Both the position numbers and the translations under genes were made by a program. From Adiantum capillus-veneris (lineage: Eukaryota > Streptophyta > Polypodiopsida > Polypodiales > Pteridaceae), in contig CM043960.1 of NCBI GenBank assembly GCA_014529385.2, positions 28,863,396 through 28,927,395 on the forward strand: 64,000 nt of DNA. Reading direction: 5' to 3'. Below, one piece after another: positions 1 through 10,836 of the stretch; position 1 is the first letter of the stretch; every line of letters starts with the position of its first letter. Below the pieces are notes generated by a model. The model was not told the origin of the DNA. It worked only from the letters and a program-made list of their open reading frames with translations, and made no database searches.

Positions 1-990
1 AAGTGGAGGATCTCAAGGGTTGCAAAAGTGAAAAGTGAGAATGAGTTATCTAGACCCCCCTCTTATAATGATGGCCTTTTCAAAATAAGACACTTTTTTT
101 CAAATATAGCTCGATAAAATTCTTCTTTTAAATAGGACAACCAAATCACGCTATAAAAATGGACTTTTGCCTCATTCTGATGCCTAGATTTAAAAAGTAC
201 GTAAAAATTGTACACAAGACCACTATTATTGAATGAAATATTATATTCAAAGTCCTAAATGTGTCAAAGCTATGAAAATTGATTACAGAGGGGATTCATC
301 CCAAAAATGTAAGAGCTACAAAGCTATAACAATGATAGCATACTTCCATACATGCCCCAATCATCTTGGACCTTCATTTTTTCTTCCATTCTCTTTTAAA
401 TCTACAAAAATTCAACAATAAGTGTAGAAATGAACGTCAAACTTTGATGGATCAAAACTTTGGTGAAAAAATCCTTACCTTGTGACATTGGAAACCCATA
501 ATGGCTAAATGTTATCGCATGTTGCTGAGAGTTTAATGTTTGTTCACTTGGACAACTTCCAAAGCATCATTGGGCATACTTACTCACCGTAAGGTAGTCC
601 ACACTCCAAGCTCGCACATCCAACAATCATAGTGAAATTGTACGTACAAGGAGGTGCAGGATTTTAAATAGTGCATCCCAATATCTAATGCTCCAACCCT
701 ACAACGGTACCTATCTCGATTGTGCATGCCCTCCACAAAACCCAAGTTCTCTTCTAAAAGCCTCCCTAATTCCTTGCAGTGTACATCTATACATACAAAC
801 ATTGTGGATGTCTCCACAAATGCAAACTCTTTAAAGATATGCACAAAAAAATGAATAGGAAAACACCGATTCAAGCCCACAAAGCTACAAACTTTAGAAT
901 ATTTCAAGGAGTTTTGGACATCTAATACCATCTTTTTCTTGAAAGATTCTACCAAGCATAAATTTGGTTTTGGCCACTCCATACTTAATA
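1..990. other. AT-rich stretch without a recognised gene
   Basis: Following RT-1 integrase on the minus strand, this segment should hold the integrase C-terminal part and the 3' LTR. I can read only short frames. The longest is 132 codons on the minus strand at 584-982 and contains no motif I recognise. It may be badly decayed integrase or unrelated flanking DNA. No LTR, PPT or repeat is visible. Confidence 0.4.
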
Positions 991-1560
991 AGGAAGATAC
1001 CTTGATGGGTTCAAGCTTGAAAGCTTCCCATAACCTTGTATAGTAGTAGGTACAATATAGGAGTGTGAATAGAAGAAAATTCTACTTTGAAAAAATTGGA
1101 TTGGGCAAAGGTGTGCAAAAATTGTTTCTCCAATATCCACATATATAGCATTGAATGTGCCGGAGAGGCTATGGAATGGCTGCTCCTCCACCAATGTAGA
1201 TGGAAATAAAACTGCAAAAGCAAGCCAAAATATAAGTATGAAGCCATAAACATTCCAATGTGACTTCACACCCAGCTTTGTATTCTCAAAACATGTATTC
1301 ACAATGGGTTTGTTGCAATTGCATGCTTGACACTGACAAAACATGTTACACAATGGCTAGAGTCCCCTTGTCCTTGCACTCTTGAAGCCGAGGAGCTTTC
1401 CTTTACAACAATGATCCAAGTTTGCACAGTTTCAAACACGGTGCATTGTTGTTTGCATCCCCCTCTATGCTTAGCATATGGTGGGGCATGCAATTCATAT
1501 ATGACCTTATCTCTGAAACTTTTAGTAAAACAAATCTAATATCCATAGAGAAGATATCCA
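991..1560 (-). pseudogene. RT-1 integrase N-terminal and core remnant
   Basis: Minus-strand frames that follow RNase H contain YELHAPPYAKHRG, matching the ELH...Y.GH..G start of the Ty3 integrase zinc-binding region. A CQACNCNK motif in a neighbouring frame fits the CxxC half of the HHCC finger. Further on, FNAIYVDI and FAHLCPI resemble the integrase core around the first catalytic aspartate (family pattern: AI.VVVDRLTK.AHF.P). Several frameshifts and stops separate these pieces, so no functional integrase is encoded. The core assignment is weaker than the zinc-finger assignment. Confidence 0.55.
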
Positions 1561-2475
1561 TCTTGAACCACATATGGTTCTTGTGTCTTCTCTAGTGCTA
1601 TGGAAAACATAAAATCTCAAAAATCTAGTTCAGTAGTGTACTCATCTACCATAGAGGTTAGATCATTGTGAGGGGCTATTGAAACACCATTTCATCAAGG
1701 TCTTTGTGAGAGTGCATCGGCTCCTTGGTTGTTGTTACCAGGAATGTGGGCAATGTGAAAATGAAATTGCAAAAGGAAATTTGCCCACCTTAATTGTTTG
1801 TGGGAAATCTTGGTTTGTGTCATGAAGTATTAGAGACTCTAGTGATCCATTTGAATGATAAAGGGCATCCCAAGTAAGTAATGCTTCCACGTATCCAAGG
1901 CATGTAAGATAGCTAGAATCTCTTTTTCATGAATTCCAAGAATCATCTCGTCATAGTGAGATTGGCAATTCTCATTTGTTACCAGGAATGTGGGCAATGT
2001 GAAAATGAAATTGCAAAAGGAAATTTGCCCACCTTAATTGTTTGTGGGAAATCTTGGTTTGTGTCATGAAGTATTAGAGACTCTAGTGATCCATTTGAAT
2101 GATAAAGGGCATCCCAAGTAAGTAATGCTTCCACGTATCCAAGGCATGTAAGATAGCTAGAATCTCTTTTTCATGAATTCCAAGAATCATCTCGTCATAG
2201 TGAGATTGGCAATTCTCATATGCTATGGCATGCCCTTCTTGAAGTAGTACCACTCAAAGGAAATCACCACTAGCATCACAATGGACCTCAAATGGCTTTG
2301 ATAGGTCTTCAAGCACTAAGATAGGTTGAGATGTGAGTCTTTCTTTAAGCTTAGTGAAGGATTTTCTCTCCTTTTCAGTCCACACATACTTAATTTTCTT
2401 CTTGGTCAAATCCTGTAATGGTCCTACTATGGCCGAGATTTTTGCAATGAATCTTCTAAAGTATGAGAACATTCC
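1561..2475 (-). pseudogene. RT-1 RNase H domain and tether, broken by tandem duplication
   Basis: The minus strand reads FSYFRRFIAKISAIVGPLQD and continues through PFEVHCDASGDFL, the standard RT thumb to RNase H passage of Ty3 elements with the first catalytic Asp in HCDASG. Beyond it come HYDEMILGIHEKEILAIL with the catalytic Glu region, then FIIQMDH and IAHIPGNNN followed by GADALSQRP, the end of RNase H. The middle of this region is present twice because of a 244-bp direct duplication, and stops occur at several points. The RNase H identity is clear; the product is non-functional. Confidence 0.8.
1732..2219. repeat. Perfect 244-bp tandem duplication
   Basis: Positions 1732-1975 and 1976-2219 are two adjacent copies with period 244 and no difference I can find by eye. 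Each begins TTGTTACCAGGAATG and ends GGCAATTCTCAT. The unit lies in the RNase H domain of RT-1. Because 244 is not a multiple of three, it shifts the frame. Confidence 0.95.
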
Positions 2476-3240
2476 AATAAAACCTCATAGCTCATGTAGA
2501 TTCCTTGGTTCAAGCCATTCATTTATCACATCAATCTTTTGTGGCTCCATAGTACCATACTTTGATTGAATCTTTTCTAAGAAGAATTCACTATTTTTGC
2601 GATTAAGAAATAATTTATTCTCTTGCAATGCTTGAAGCATTGGTTTGAGATGTTCTTTGTGGTCTTCTAAGGACTTAGAGTAGACTATGACATCCTCAAA
2701 GAATAATCCAGTGTAAGCCCTATGCACACAAAAAATTATTTCAATCATTCGATTGAATGTGGCTAGAGGATTTGTCAACCCAAAAGGCATGACAAAATAC
2801 TTGTACAAGCCGAAGGTAATTCTAAAGGCTGTCTAGTGAATATCTTTTGATACAATTTATATATGATGATAGACACTTTTAAGGTCTATTCTACTAAAGA
2901 AATTAGATCCTTGTAGCTTATTAAACAAATCCTCAATCCTTGTAATCAAAAGTATGTTCTTTATTGTCATTTTGTTTAATGCACAATAGTCTATACACAT
3001 TCTGTATGTACCATCCTTTTTGTGTACTAATAAGATAGAAGGATAAGAATGGCAAAGAGCTAGCTAGGTCTTACCATTCCTTTTTGCACAAGTTCATTGA
3101 CTTGTGATATAATCTCCTCTTGTTGAGCTAGTAAGATTGGATAAGGAGGCTTGTTAGAAGGAGGGCTTCTTGGTATGAGCTCAATCCTATGATTGTCATC
3201 CCCCCCTCTATGAGGTAACTCTCTTGGGGTGTCATTGAAA
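2476..3240 (-). pseudogene. RT-1 reverse transcriptase remnant
   Basis: Minus-strand translation gives VHKKDGTYRMCIDYCALNK (RT block B), NKLQGSNFFSRIDLKSVYHH, then YKYFVMPFGLTNPLATFNRM (block C/D) and FFEDVIVYSKSLEDHKEHL. The family catalytic signature F/Y-x-D-D is FFED here, so one catalytic Asp is replaced by Glu. Frameshifts and in-frame stops interrupt the domain near 2820 and 3060. It would have copied RNA into cDNA in the virus-like particle, but this copy is dead. Confidence 0.85.
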
Positions 3241-3815
3241 AAACGATCAGCATGTTCATTTGGAAATGAATAGAGATCACTTTATACTTTTATTAAACCA
3301 TTAGAAGAGACGACATTATTTTAAGAACATCCTTGACAAATATCATCTAATCAACGATATAAATCTTTATTGATTTGTCAAAGGAGTCATGAGATACAAC
3401 GGGGATAGTGTGACTCTTCTCATTGACTCACAGGGTGATGTCTCTACCCTTGTGTTGAAATGCTACCAGCCCCTCTGGAACTTAATGGAAGTAGCCATAC
3501 GCTCAAACTATGGCACTCCAAGCAACACATCCTCATTCTTGAGTGGAGAGATGAGAAAATCCTCTTAGTCCACATACCCTTGAATATGAAGCCTTAAATT
3601 TCCAGTCAAAGGTGTGACTGGAGTCTCTTCGCCTTCAAAGGGTCCTTCATCAACATATGATTGTCCCATCTCATGAGCATGTATCCCTAGCTTTGATGCT
3701 AAACCATAGATATATAATTGTGTGTGGAACCCAAATCAAAGAGGATGAGTGCATCATGTTCTCTCAGTTTTCCCCATGCATACCATAAGGGACTTCTAGG
3801 TGGAAGATTGCACTC
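3241..3815 (-). pseudogene. RT-1 retropepsin-like protease remnant
   Basis: The minus strand shows YAWGKLREHDALILFDLGST followed by HNYISM. This matches the protease start of RT-9 near 63770 (YAWGKVREHDAFILFDPGST). The active-site triad position reads D-L-G-S. Downstream are stops, then recognisable pieces such as EDVLLG and FQHKGRDI leading toward RT. It is a broken aspartic protease that would have cut the Gag-Pol polyprotein. Confidence 0.7.
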
Positions 3816-4896
3816 TTCCTGAACAGATATCATTACATTTCTAGGGGGTTCTTTCTTTGCATGCTTTTGAGGGCATGTGCGGTAAGAATGACCTTGGCCA
3901 CTGCATTCTTACCTTGGTAGCCATATTTATCTTTAGGCTTCCCATTTTTGGTAGGAACATTTTGATTTAAATTTCTTCCTTTCTTGTTTGGCTTGTCTCT
4001 ACCATTCTTTGTCTTTGAACCCTTGTCCAAATCTTGAAATTTGATGTTAGAGGCTACCATTGATTGGTGGATAACCTCCAAAATGGTTCATTGTCTTTGT
4101 GTATTGATATAGTTTCTTGATTCTTCAGGGAGCCCAACGCAAAATTGCTACTTTTTCTCTAAGAAGTTGATGTGCTTGTATATCGTAGCTTTGAGATGTA
4201 GATCCCAAATATTCTCCACATATTTTTGCATGTTCTCTCCATCATCAATCTTTAGGCTTTGCCATGCCATAAGCACTTGGTTGCAAGTCCTACTGGATAA
4301 GAATTGCTTCATGTTAGCAACTCAGCATGTTTCCCAAGTATTTGGAGCTTCTCCCTTGGAGCATAGACTTGCCCACCATGCATAGAAACATGTCATAGTT
4401 TGGATGACTCTAAAAAAAATTCATCCCCAAAGGCCGCATCAAATTGCTGGATAAAGCTTAGAAGTTTTTCCACATTTCTGAAAGTTCCATCGAAGGAGAG
4501 TGCTTTCACATTCTTCTTCCTCTTCAAGGAAGAATGTGAAAGCATAGCTGTCGTTAAACACCCTCGTAGCTCTCTTAGGTGAGGTTCTCTCTTCTTGGAA
4601 ATATGAGAGCATTGATGGCCTCTCCTCTTACATGCTTTGAGAGGATTGGCAATAATATTCCCCATTTGTAGCTATGTTTTGACCACAACCTACAAAGAAA
4701 TATTTTCCATAGCTTCTTGTAACCTACTAGCAAGATACTCAATTGCCCAAATTTCATCACCAATTGTAGCATCATTGTGCAAATACAAGTTTTTGAAGTC
4801 AGTCACTCTTTCCTCTTCTTGATTGTGTGTAAACATAGTGATGGTGCTTCGTAAACCAGAAGTTCCTTGTGAGATATAACTATTTTGCGTGGACAA
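3816..4896 (-). pseudogene. RT-1 gag remnant
   Basis: Minus-strand frames carry ALSFDGTFRNVEKLLSFIQQ and FDAAFGDEFFLESSKL, a near match to RT-9 gag (DGTFGATDKVLSFIQQ). VIHQSMVASNIKF near 4070 matches its VIHHTMVASRINF. A basic linker follows, and GHSYRTCPQKHAKKEPP is the second half of the zinc knuckle. An N-terminal piece at 4690-4896 includes EIWAIEYLASRLQEAMENIS. Frameshifts separate all of these. The role is the structural capsid and nucleocapsid protein of the element. Confidence 0.75.
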
Positions 4897-5210
4897 TCAT
4901 AGATATTCCCCTTTGTGAATCAAGAGAAATCTCTTCACATCTTATACACCATTGGTTTGAGTTCTTTTAATTAATCAAGGCAAAGAGAAGGGTCATAACA
5001 TTGTCTGTCTTGAAGCTAACAAAATCCTTATGAGCTTTCTATCGCTCAATAGTGGTAAAATCAAAGGTAACCCCCATAAGGGTCCACACTTAATATGACA
5101 GCTCCGAGGGTGTTTAACTTGCAAAATACACAGGTTTATAGATCCCAATACACACTTGCAATGGTTGATTAAATGATTCAACCCTACAAGAAAGAGATAA
5201 TTTAGGTATC

Positions 5211-5221
5211 ATGTGATACCA
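5211..5221 (-). other. RT-1 primer-binding site candidate
   Basis: On the minus strand, TTGGTATCACAT directly follows the LTR end ...CTCAACA. The first eight bases after TT match the initiator-Met tRNA 3'-end complement TGGTATCA used by many plant elements; the bases after that diverge. Confidence 0.6.
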
Positions 5222-5357
5222 ATGTTGAGAATTTGGATTAAAATGCAACAAAAATTATAGATTAACTAGAGTAGTCAATCAGTTGTGTAACATTGAGCAT
5301 GAAAATTACAAAGCAAGCATTAACTTAGACTAAATCACACATCGCATACATGTGCCA

Positions 5358-5459
<102 letters not shown>

Positions 5460-5796
5460 ACACCACAGTTGAGGGAAAACTTTTTGGGACCGATCCCCCC
5501 TCTGAAATGACTTTGTATTAATCAATTCTTCTGCTTTAGAAGAGATTTTGATCAATACAACTTGCTAATTGCACTCTTAACTGTAAAAATTGAAGAGATG
5601 AAAGCTCTTAAATTTGACAGAGGTTTTGATTAAACTTTTTGCTTAAAACATCTCATTGAACTCAAGCCCAAGGCCCTAAACACCTTGCAGAAAGGATTAA
5701 CCAAGAATCAGGTTAGAAAGAATATATGTAAGCATTAAGAAGTAGAAACATATATAATTAATTATATAAAAGCTTGAGCAGTCGTAGCTATGGATA

Positions 5797-5827
<31 letters not shown>

Positions 5828-6620
5828 AAAGATGACGAGCCTTGAGAAGAGCATGGAGATATTTCTTTTGGCTGAGGATTGCCTAGAGCTTCAAGAGCCA
5901 GGTAGAGAAAATTTCTCCTGCTCTCTATAGCGCAATCTTGCAAAAAAACAAAGAAATCTCCCTCTTGTGGTTCTCAAATGAAAAAACTTTGAATTACATA
6001 GTTGTTTATCTCGCCTCTTTTTATAAGCTGCCTGAACCTTTTTTTCAAAAACACCTTCTTTTTTAAGTTATTTCAAAAATACTCACTCTGGGTCTTATAG
6101 AAGTAGTTTTCTAATTTTAAAACTACTCCTCTTACCTTCTCTTTTGCATGGGAGGCTTGTGGACCACATCGCTTATCTCCACATAGCTTTATGTTAGCAG
6201 GTGTGGATAATAACACCTTGGCTCCCATTCCCACCTTTTGGTTAAACATATTGCCCACTTTTGGAGGCTTTTGTGGTCCATTTTGGACTCTTTTAGACTC
6301 GCAAATATCCCGTTATCGTCCCATAAAATCCCAATTGAATCTTTATCTATTTTTGTTGGCACTTTTGAAAATTGCATTCAAATTTTGGAACTCTCTAGCT
6401 CACCATTTCTATGCCCATTGTACATGATTGGCCCTTCTACTATATTTGTTTTCTCTCACTAGAACAACTGATTCTAGAGAGAGAAAAGTCATTTAAGTAG
6501 ACCAAAAATGAAATTTGGTGACCTCAAAATAAAGTTTAATCTCTTTATTAATTCTAGGATTCCTAACTCCACCTTAGCACAAAGCTTTGTGCATTAGAGA
6601 TTGATGACAATTCAATGCAT

Positions 6621-6723
<103 letters not shown>

Positions 6724-7039
6724 TCTTTGAAAAAACGTTAGCATCCACAAAAATTTTATCAAGAAAAATGTGGGGAAGAATTGAGATTGATGGACCAATT
6801 ATGGCATGGACCAATTATGGCATGAGTCAAAAAACCTTGCCCAATCTAGGCCCAAATAGGAAACATGGGGAGCAATCTTAAACCGCGATATTACACAAGA
6901 TGAAAAGGTTTTTTGTGAGAGTCACCTACTTTAACTCTTCAAAAGAGAAAATTGCACTGAGAAACCACTTTCAATCATATCACCATAGCAAGGAGCTTGT
7001 GGAGCTGGTGTTATGACTTTCACCCTTGAAAAAAAAAAA

Positions 7040-7735
7040 AAAATTCTAGCATATGTGATGTAAATGGGCTAGAGGCAACACATGTTTATCACAAATTTGT
7101 GAAAGGCACCTTTCCTCTACACAGTTAATTTCCAATTCAAAAGATTCCACTTCATATGGTGAGAATATCTTGGCAATGGCATATGAGTCTCCACCCATCC
7201 AATCCCTTTATAGCCCTTGTAGAAAGTCTCCTTGCCAATATGTCATATGGGCTCTTTGCTTGAGACCCTTGTTGGACACCCTTGTACTCACACTACTAAG
7301 AGGATCTTGGTAATAGCATATGAGTATCCACCCATCCAATCACTTTATAACCCTTGCTAGAGGGGCCCACTGCCGATATGCCATATGTGCTCTTTGCCGA
7401 GGACCCTTGTTCTCACACTACTTCCCCCTTGGAGAAGAATTTCACTCTTAGAAAAAGTGGAGAAATGTTTCTTAATCACAGTAAAATTCTCCCAAGTGAA
7501 TACCTCCTCAAGTTTGAGAGGCTTTTGGCTAGGGAACCCTATGCTCCACCTATCCTTCATGCATATACTTATAGGTATTCCTTGTGCTAGGTTCCCCACT
7601 AGGCCTTGCGCGACCATAGGCCTCACATTACTCTCTCCCCTAGAGAAGTGTTTTCATCCTCAAAAACAAAATTGGGGTATTTCTTCCTAAGAGCACCAAT
7701 GTTTTTCCAAGTGGAACTTTCTTCAGATCCATCTT
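7040..7735 (-). repeat. RT-2 3' region or LTR fragment (left copy)
   Basis: Non-coding sequence adjoining an integrase C-terminus. Two imperfect direct repeats of about 130 bp, roughly 7163-7296 and 7300-7421, share CATATGAGT.TCCACCCATC and end in CTCACACTAC. The block at 7560-7640 (GCTAGGTTCCCCACTAGGCC) recurs at 16745-16800, showing that both places hold the same repeat family. LTR limits cannot be set. Confidence 0.45.
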
Positions 7736-8235
7736 TCCACTTAACTAAAGCTTAGCGACATACATGATAACAAGTTTCTAAATCATGATAGTCTTGAATG
7801 CACATAATTCATGCGATTGGGTTGGAAGTTAAATGAAATCGACCAAAACCTTATGATGATCAATTACATTGTCGTCCCTATGCAAGCATTTACATAAATG
7901 ACTCACATGAAAAACCGGATGAATATGAGAGAGCATGAGTACAAAGAAAGTTTGTAGACCATATTGTTAACTTGGACCATATTGTTAACTCGCTTGACCA
8001 AAGTATCTAGGAGATAACTTGGGTGTAGGACCAATTTTCAAACTATCCAAATGCTCTTGAACACATAAGAATACCTTTTCTCATTCATGAAGGTGATTTG
8101 GTGACATTTCTCATTAGCATACTTCTTGTATTGATCTTGTGATTGTCGCAATTTTCAACATGTCCATATGGTCTTCGATAAAGACTTCCAATTGCTGATT
8201 TTTTGTCAAAGTTAAATACTACATCAGATGTTCAA
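7736..8235 (-). pseudogene. RT-2 integrase C-terminal fragment (left copy)
   Basis: The minus strand reads EHLDSLKIGPTPKLSPRYFG, then KIHPVFHVS-type sequence (SHIHPVFHVSHLCKCLHRDD) and HKVLVDF. This is the integrase C-terminal, chromodomain-adjacent block of plant Ty3 elements (family pattern KL.PRY.GPF...I.PVFHVS.L). Frameshifts and stops occur between the pieces. The right end stops at a TG microsatellite. The same segment is deleted in the right-hand copy at 16800, so the two are distinct fragments of one family rather than two halves of one gene. Confidence 0.75.
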
Positions 8236-8285
8236 AAGGAAACTTTATAATTCAATTCCACTATAAATATGTCTGAGAAGATCTG

Positions 8286-8411
8286 TTGTGTGTGTGTGTG
8301 TGTGTGAGTGTGTGTGTGTGTGTGTGTCTGTGTGTGTGTGTGTATGTGTGTGTGTGTGTGTGTCTGTGTGTGTGTGTGTGTGTATGTGTGTGTGTGTGTG
8401 TGTGTGTGTAA

Positions 8412-8462
<51 letters not shown>
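8286..8462. repeat. (TG)n(AG)n compound microsatellite
   Basis: TG repeats with scattered TC, TA and AG interruptions run to about 8432, followed by a pure AG tract. Long His-Thr or Cys-Val frames read across it are not genes. Confidence 0.97.
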
Positions 8463-8463
<1 letters not shown>

Positions 8464-8659
8464 CAGTAGTGAAGTGGGCTCCAAAACCTAAAGCATTCAA
8501 TTGTATCATTCAAGCTGTCAAATACTCTCTCTTGCCCTCTTCTTGGCATGCACTCAACTAACAGTGACTATGAGCCATTTGCATCAAAACCAAGCCATCT
8601 TCCCTCTCTAGTCTTAATGTCCATTTCTTTTACTTCTTCTTCTTGAGGGCCTACAAATG

Positions 8660-8660
8660 A

Positions 8661-8691
<31 letters not shown>

Positions 8692-8790
8692 TGTGCGTGT
8701 GCGTGCGTGTGTGTGTGTGTGTGTGTGTGCGTGTGCGTCTGCGTGTGCGTGTGCACGTGCGTGCGTGCGTGCGTGCGTGCGTGCGTGTGT

Positions 8791-8852
<62 letters not shown>
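8660..8852. repeat. (TG)n/(CG-TG) microsatellite, target of RT-3
   Basis: TG-rich compound repeat with GCGT interruptions. It ends exactly where the RT-3 LTR begins, and pure TG resumes at 16421 on the other side of the element, so it is one microsatellite split by insertion. The 190 bp between this and the previous microsatellite (8463-8659) holds nothing recognisable. Confidence 0.95.
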
Positions 8853-8853
<1 letters not shown>

Positions 8854-10369
8854 GATGGCGGGAAAAAGAGCAGTGCAATCGGGTGGCCTCTGTACTCGTG
8901 CACACTCCACAAACCACGCCTCATGCAAACAAGCAAAGAACAAAACAAAGGGGGCACCACCCTAAATTAAGAGGTTTAGGGACCTCACACATAGTGCACA
9001 TAGGCAAGTGAGACTTCTGGCATTATGATGGCATCAAAACATATGGCAAAACAGATAGAAACAAAGCTTAGGGACCTTATGTAGCATATATATACACAAG
9101 ACATCTGCTTAACAATACAACGGCATCTGATCATACATAACAAGGATATAGAGAAGCAAGCCAAGGATGGCATAATCCCTTGTCAAAAAACAATCAACCC
9201 AGCAAGTAGGTATGATCCTACTAGCAACACATCAATACCTTAGAGAATGATGGCGAGGATGGTGGCCATGGAGCATGAGAGAAGACTCCTTATTTAGGTT
9301 TTAGGGCTAGTAATGTAGCATACTAGAGGGAGAGAGAGAGAGAGAGGGAGAGAGAGTAGAGCTCCATCCATAGCTCCTCGTTGTGAGCAATGTCGTCCTA
9401 GCTTCGTTGCTTGGTGAAGTGGGTGAAGTGTTGGTTTTTGAGTGAGAGAAGGCCTCCTTATATAGGTTTCTGAGAGGGTTTAGGATGAGGGATAAACATG
9501 CTTAAATCCGTTGATTGGGGTTACTTTTTGCTTAGGGTGGTCAACAGATTGAGGTCACCTGATATGTCACCATCAAGATATTCTCTAGAGTGATGTGAGA
9601 GGGGAGGGTAAATGCTGATTTTTCTGATTGTGACACATGGGGATAAGGCCTTGACTAGCATTTAAGAGCAGGTAAGGTGGCTGTTGAAACTGGAGGTTCT
9701 GCACATGTCAGGGGGGGACCTGCGGGGGGGAGGTGGTAGCTGGGTCCTCCTGAATATCAAATTCTCAAAAAATCCTCAACCATGGCTTCTTTTGACATGT
9801 GTTCTTTGAAAAAATCAGCATGTCTCTTTTCAACTCAAAAGTCTTTATACCTGTTGACTCACCTTTACCATAAGATTTTCCCTTTTTCTCCTCCTGTAAC
9901 TGCATTGTTGATGCCCAATCACTGCTTCTAGTAACAGTGAACCGTTACCTACCAAATACTTATGGTGCAGTAAAAAATATTTACCATAGGTAAAAAAAGT
10001 TACTGTAGGTAAAAAGTGATTTGTATTTACCATGTAGGTGAAAAATATTTACTGTGGTAAAAAATATTTACTGTCGGTAAAAAAGTGAAAACGGAGTATG
10101 CTGTGCTGTGAGTCCACACGAACATCCTCGTGTAAATTTCACTAGAAATTCACACCTAGAATGGGCTATTCTGTAAGATATAGGTTGTAGGCATGCATAA
10201 GAGCTCGTTCCCACGTATCTTCTGTCCATGGCACTTTTTACTCTTTGGTGCTTGTGAAGTAGATTTTTCTTCTCTTTCGAGATCCCTTGGACTAAAGTAT
10301 CCTCATCTCCCCAACAACTGACTGTGCCTTTATTGCATCTTCAGAAGGGGTCCTAAAAACCATGCATCA
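8853..10369 (-). repeat. RT-3 3' LTR
   Basis: 1517 bp, TG...CA on both strands. It differs from the partner at 14871-16420 by scattered substitutions, a shorter copy of the GGTAAAAAATATTTACTG motif cluster near 10050, and lack of the 36-bp hairpin found in the partner. It contains G-runs near 9710-9735 and a short GA tract near 9330. Confidence 0.97.
9457..9467 (-). promoter_or_regulatory. Candidate TATA box in the RT-3 3' LTR
   Basis: Minus strand CCTATATAAGG, a good plant TATA element, about 900 nt into the LTR. The same string occurs at 15470-15479 in the 5' LTR. A weaker alternative, TATATATATG, lies at 9086-9095. Confidence 0.4.
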
Positions 10370-10400
10370 TATAGCCCTCCCCCTTAAGCTAGAGGTATTT
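10370..10400 (-). other. RT-3 polypurine tract
   Basis: The minus strand shows AAGGGGGAGGGCTATA directly before the 3' LTR start TGATGCATGG. This is the expected site of plus-strand DNA priming. Confidence 0.85.
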
Positions 10401-10434
10401 GATGCCTCTAGCTGTAGGTTGTGCTACAATAGGG

Positions 10435-10700
10435 TTCTCTTGAATACTTACCCACCTGGTACAAATTGAATTTGCCATGTTACTGCTTTCTTGGCTGATG
10501 CACCCTGTTTAGTCCTTTCTGATGAATAATTGTATCCATCCATGACTAACAACTGGTCTCCTAGACCCTTGAAAGCCATACCCCATCTATTGTCAATATC
10601 CGCTTTCACTGGTAGCATTCTCTTTTTTTCTTTTTTTCTTCTCTTTTTTTCCTTTTTTTTTTTTTTTGGCCCAACCCCTCGTTGAGCATTCATGCTCAAC
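10435..10700 (-). pseudogene. Kelch-like fragment inside RT-3, possibly captured from a host gene
   Basis: A minus-strand frame reads DIDNRWGMAFKGLGDQLLVM, then DGYNYSS and ends VTWQIQFVPGG. WG.AFK..GD.LLV..G resembles one kelch blade of plant F-box/kelch proteins. The frame is followed by GTGGGTAAGTATTC, a strong 5' splice-site consensus. Upstream is a long purine run (10619-10667 on the opposite strand) coding for Lys/Arg, probably not native. It lies between the polyprotein and the PPT, a place where plant elements sometimes carry host sequence. The kelch call rests on a short motif and is tentative. Confidence 0.35.
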
Positions 10701-10836
10701 CATAGTATTATTTAGGTAAAAGATGACTGTATAGAGAGAATTATATAACATAGAGCTATAGACTGTATAAGAAAAATGATAGTATAGTGGCTATATAGAT
10801 AGGATAGAGATAGAGAAAAAAGCATCTGCTACTGCA
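10701..10836 (-). other. AT-rich spacer, intron-like
   Basis: About 135 bp of A/T-rich DNA between two coding-like pieces of RT-3. On the minus strand it starts near GGAGGGTGATG and contains TTTTTCTTATACAG, which looks like a pyrimidine tract plus 3' splice site. It could be an intron retained from captured genomic DNA, or simply spacer. Confidence 0.3.

Noticed and set aside
584-982. Host gene exon on the minus strand
   Set aside because: One open frame of 132 codons without motif, splice context or repetition elsewhere; chance or decayed integrase cannot be excluded.
5211-5221. tRNA gene near the TGGTATCA strings
   Set aside because: Only the 3'-end complement is present; no cloverleaf, and the strings sit at LTR edges, so they are primer-binding sites.
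8286-8960. Long open frames of His-Thr, Cys-Val or Leu-Ser repeats
   Set aside because: They are translations of TG/CA and AG/CT microsatellites, open in several frames on both strands at once; not genes.
9705-9740. G-quadruplex in the RT-3 LTR
   Set aside because: Only two long G-runs plus two GG pairs; too weak without four runs of three or more.
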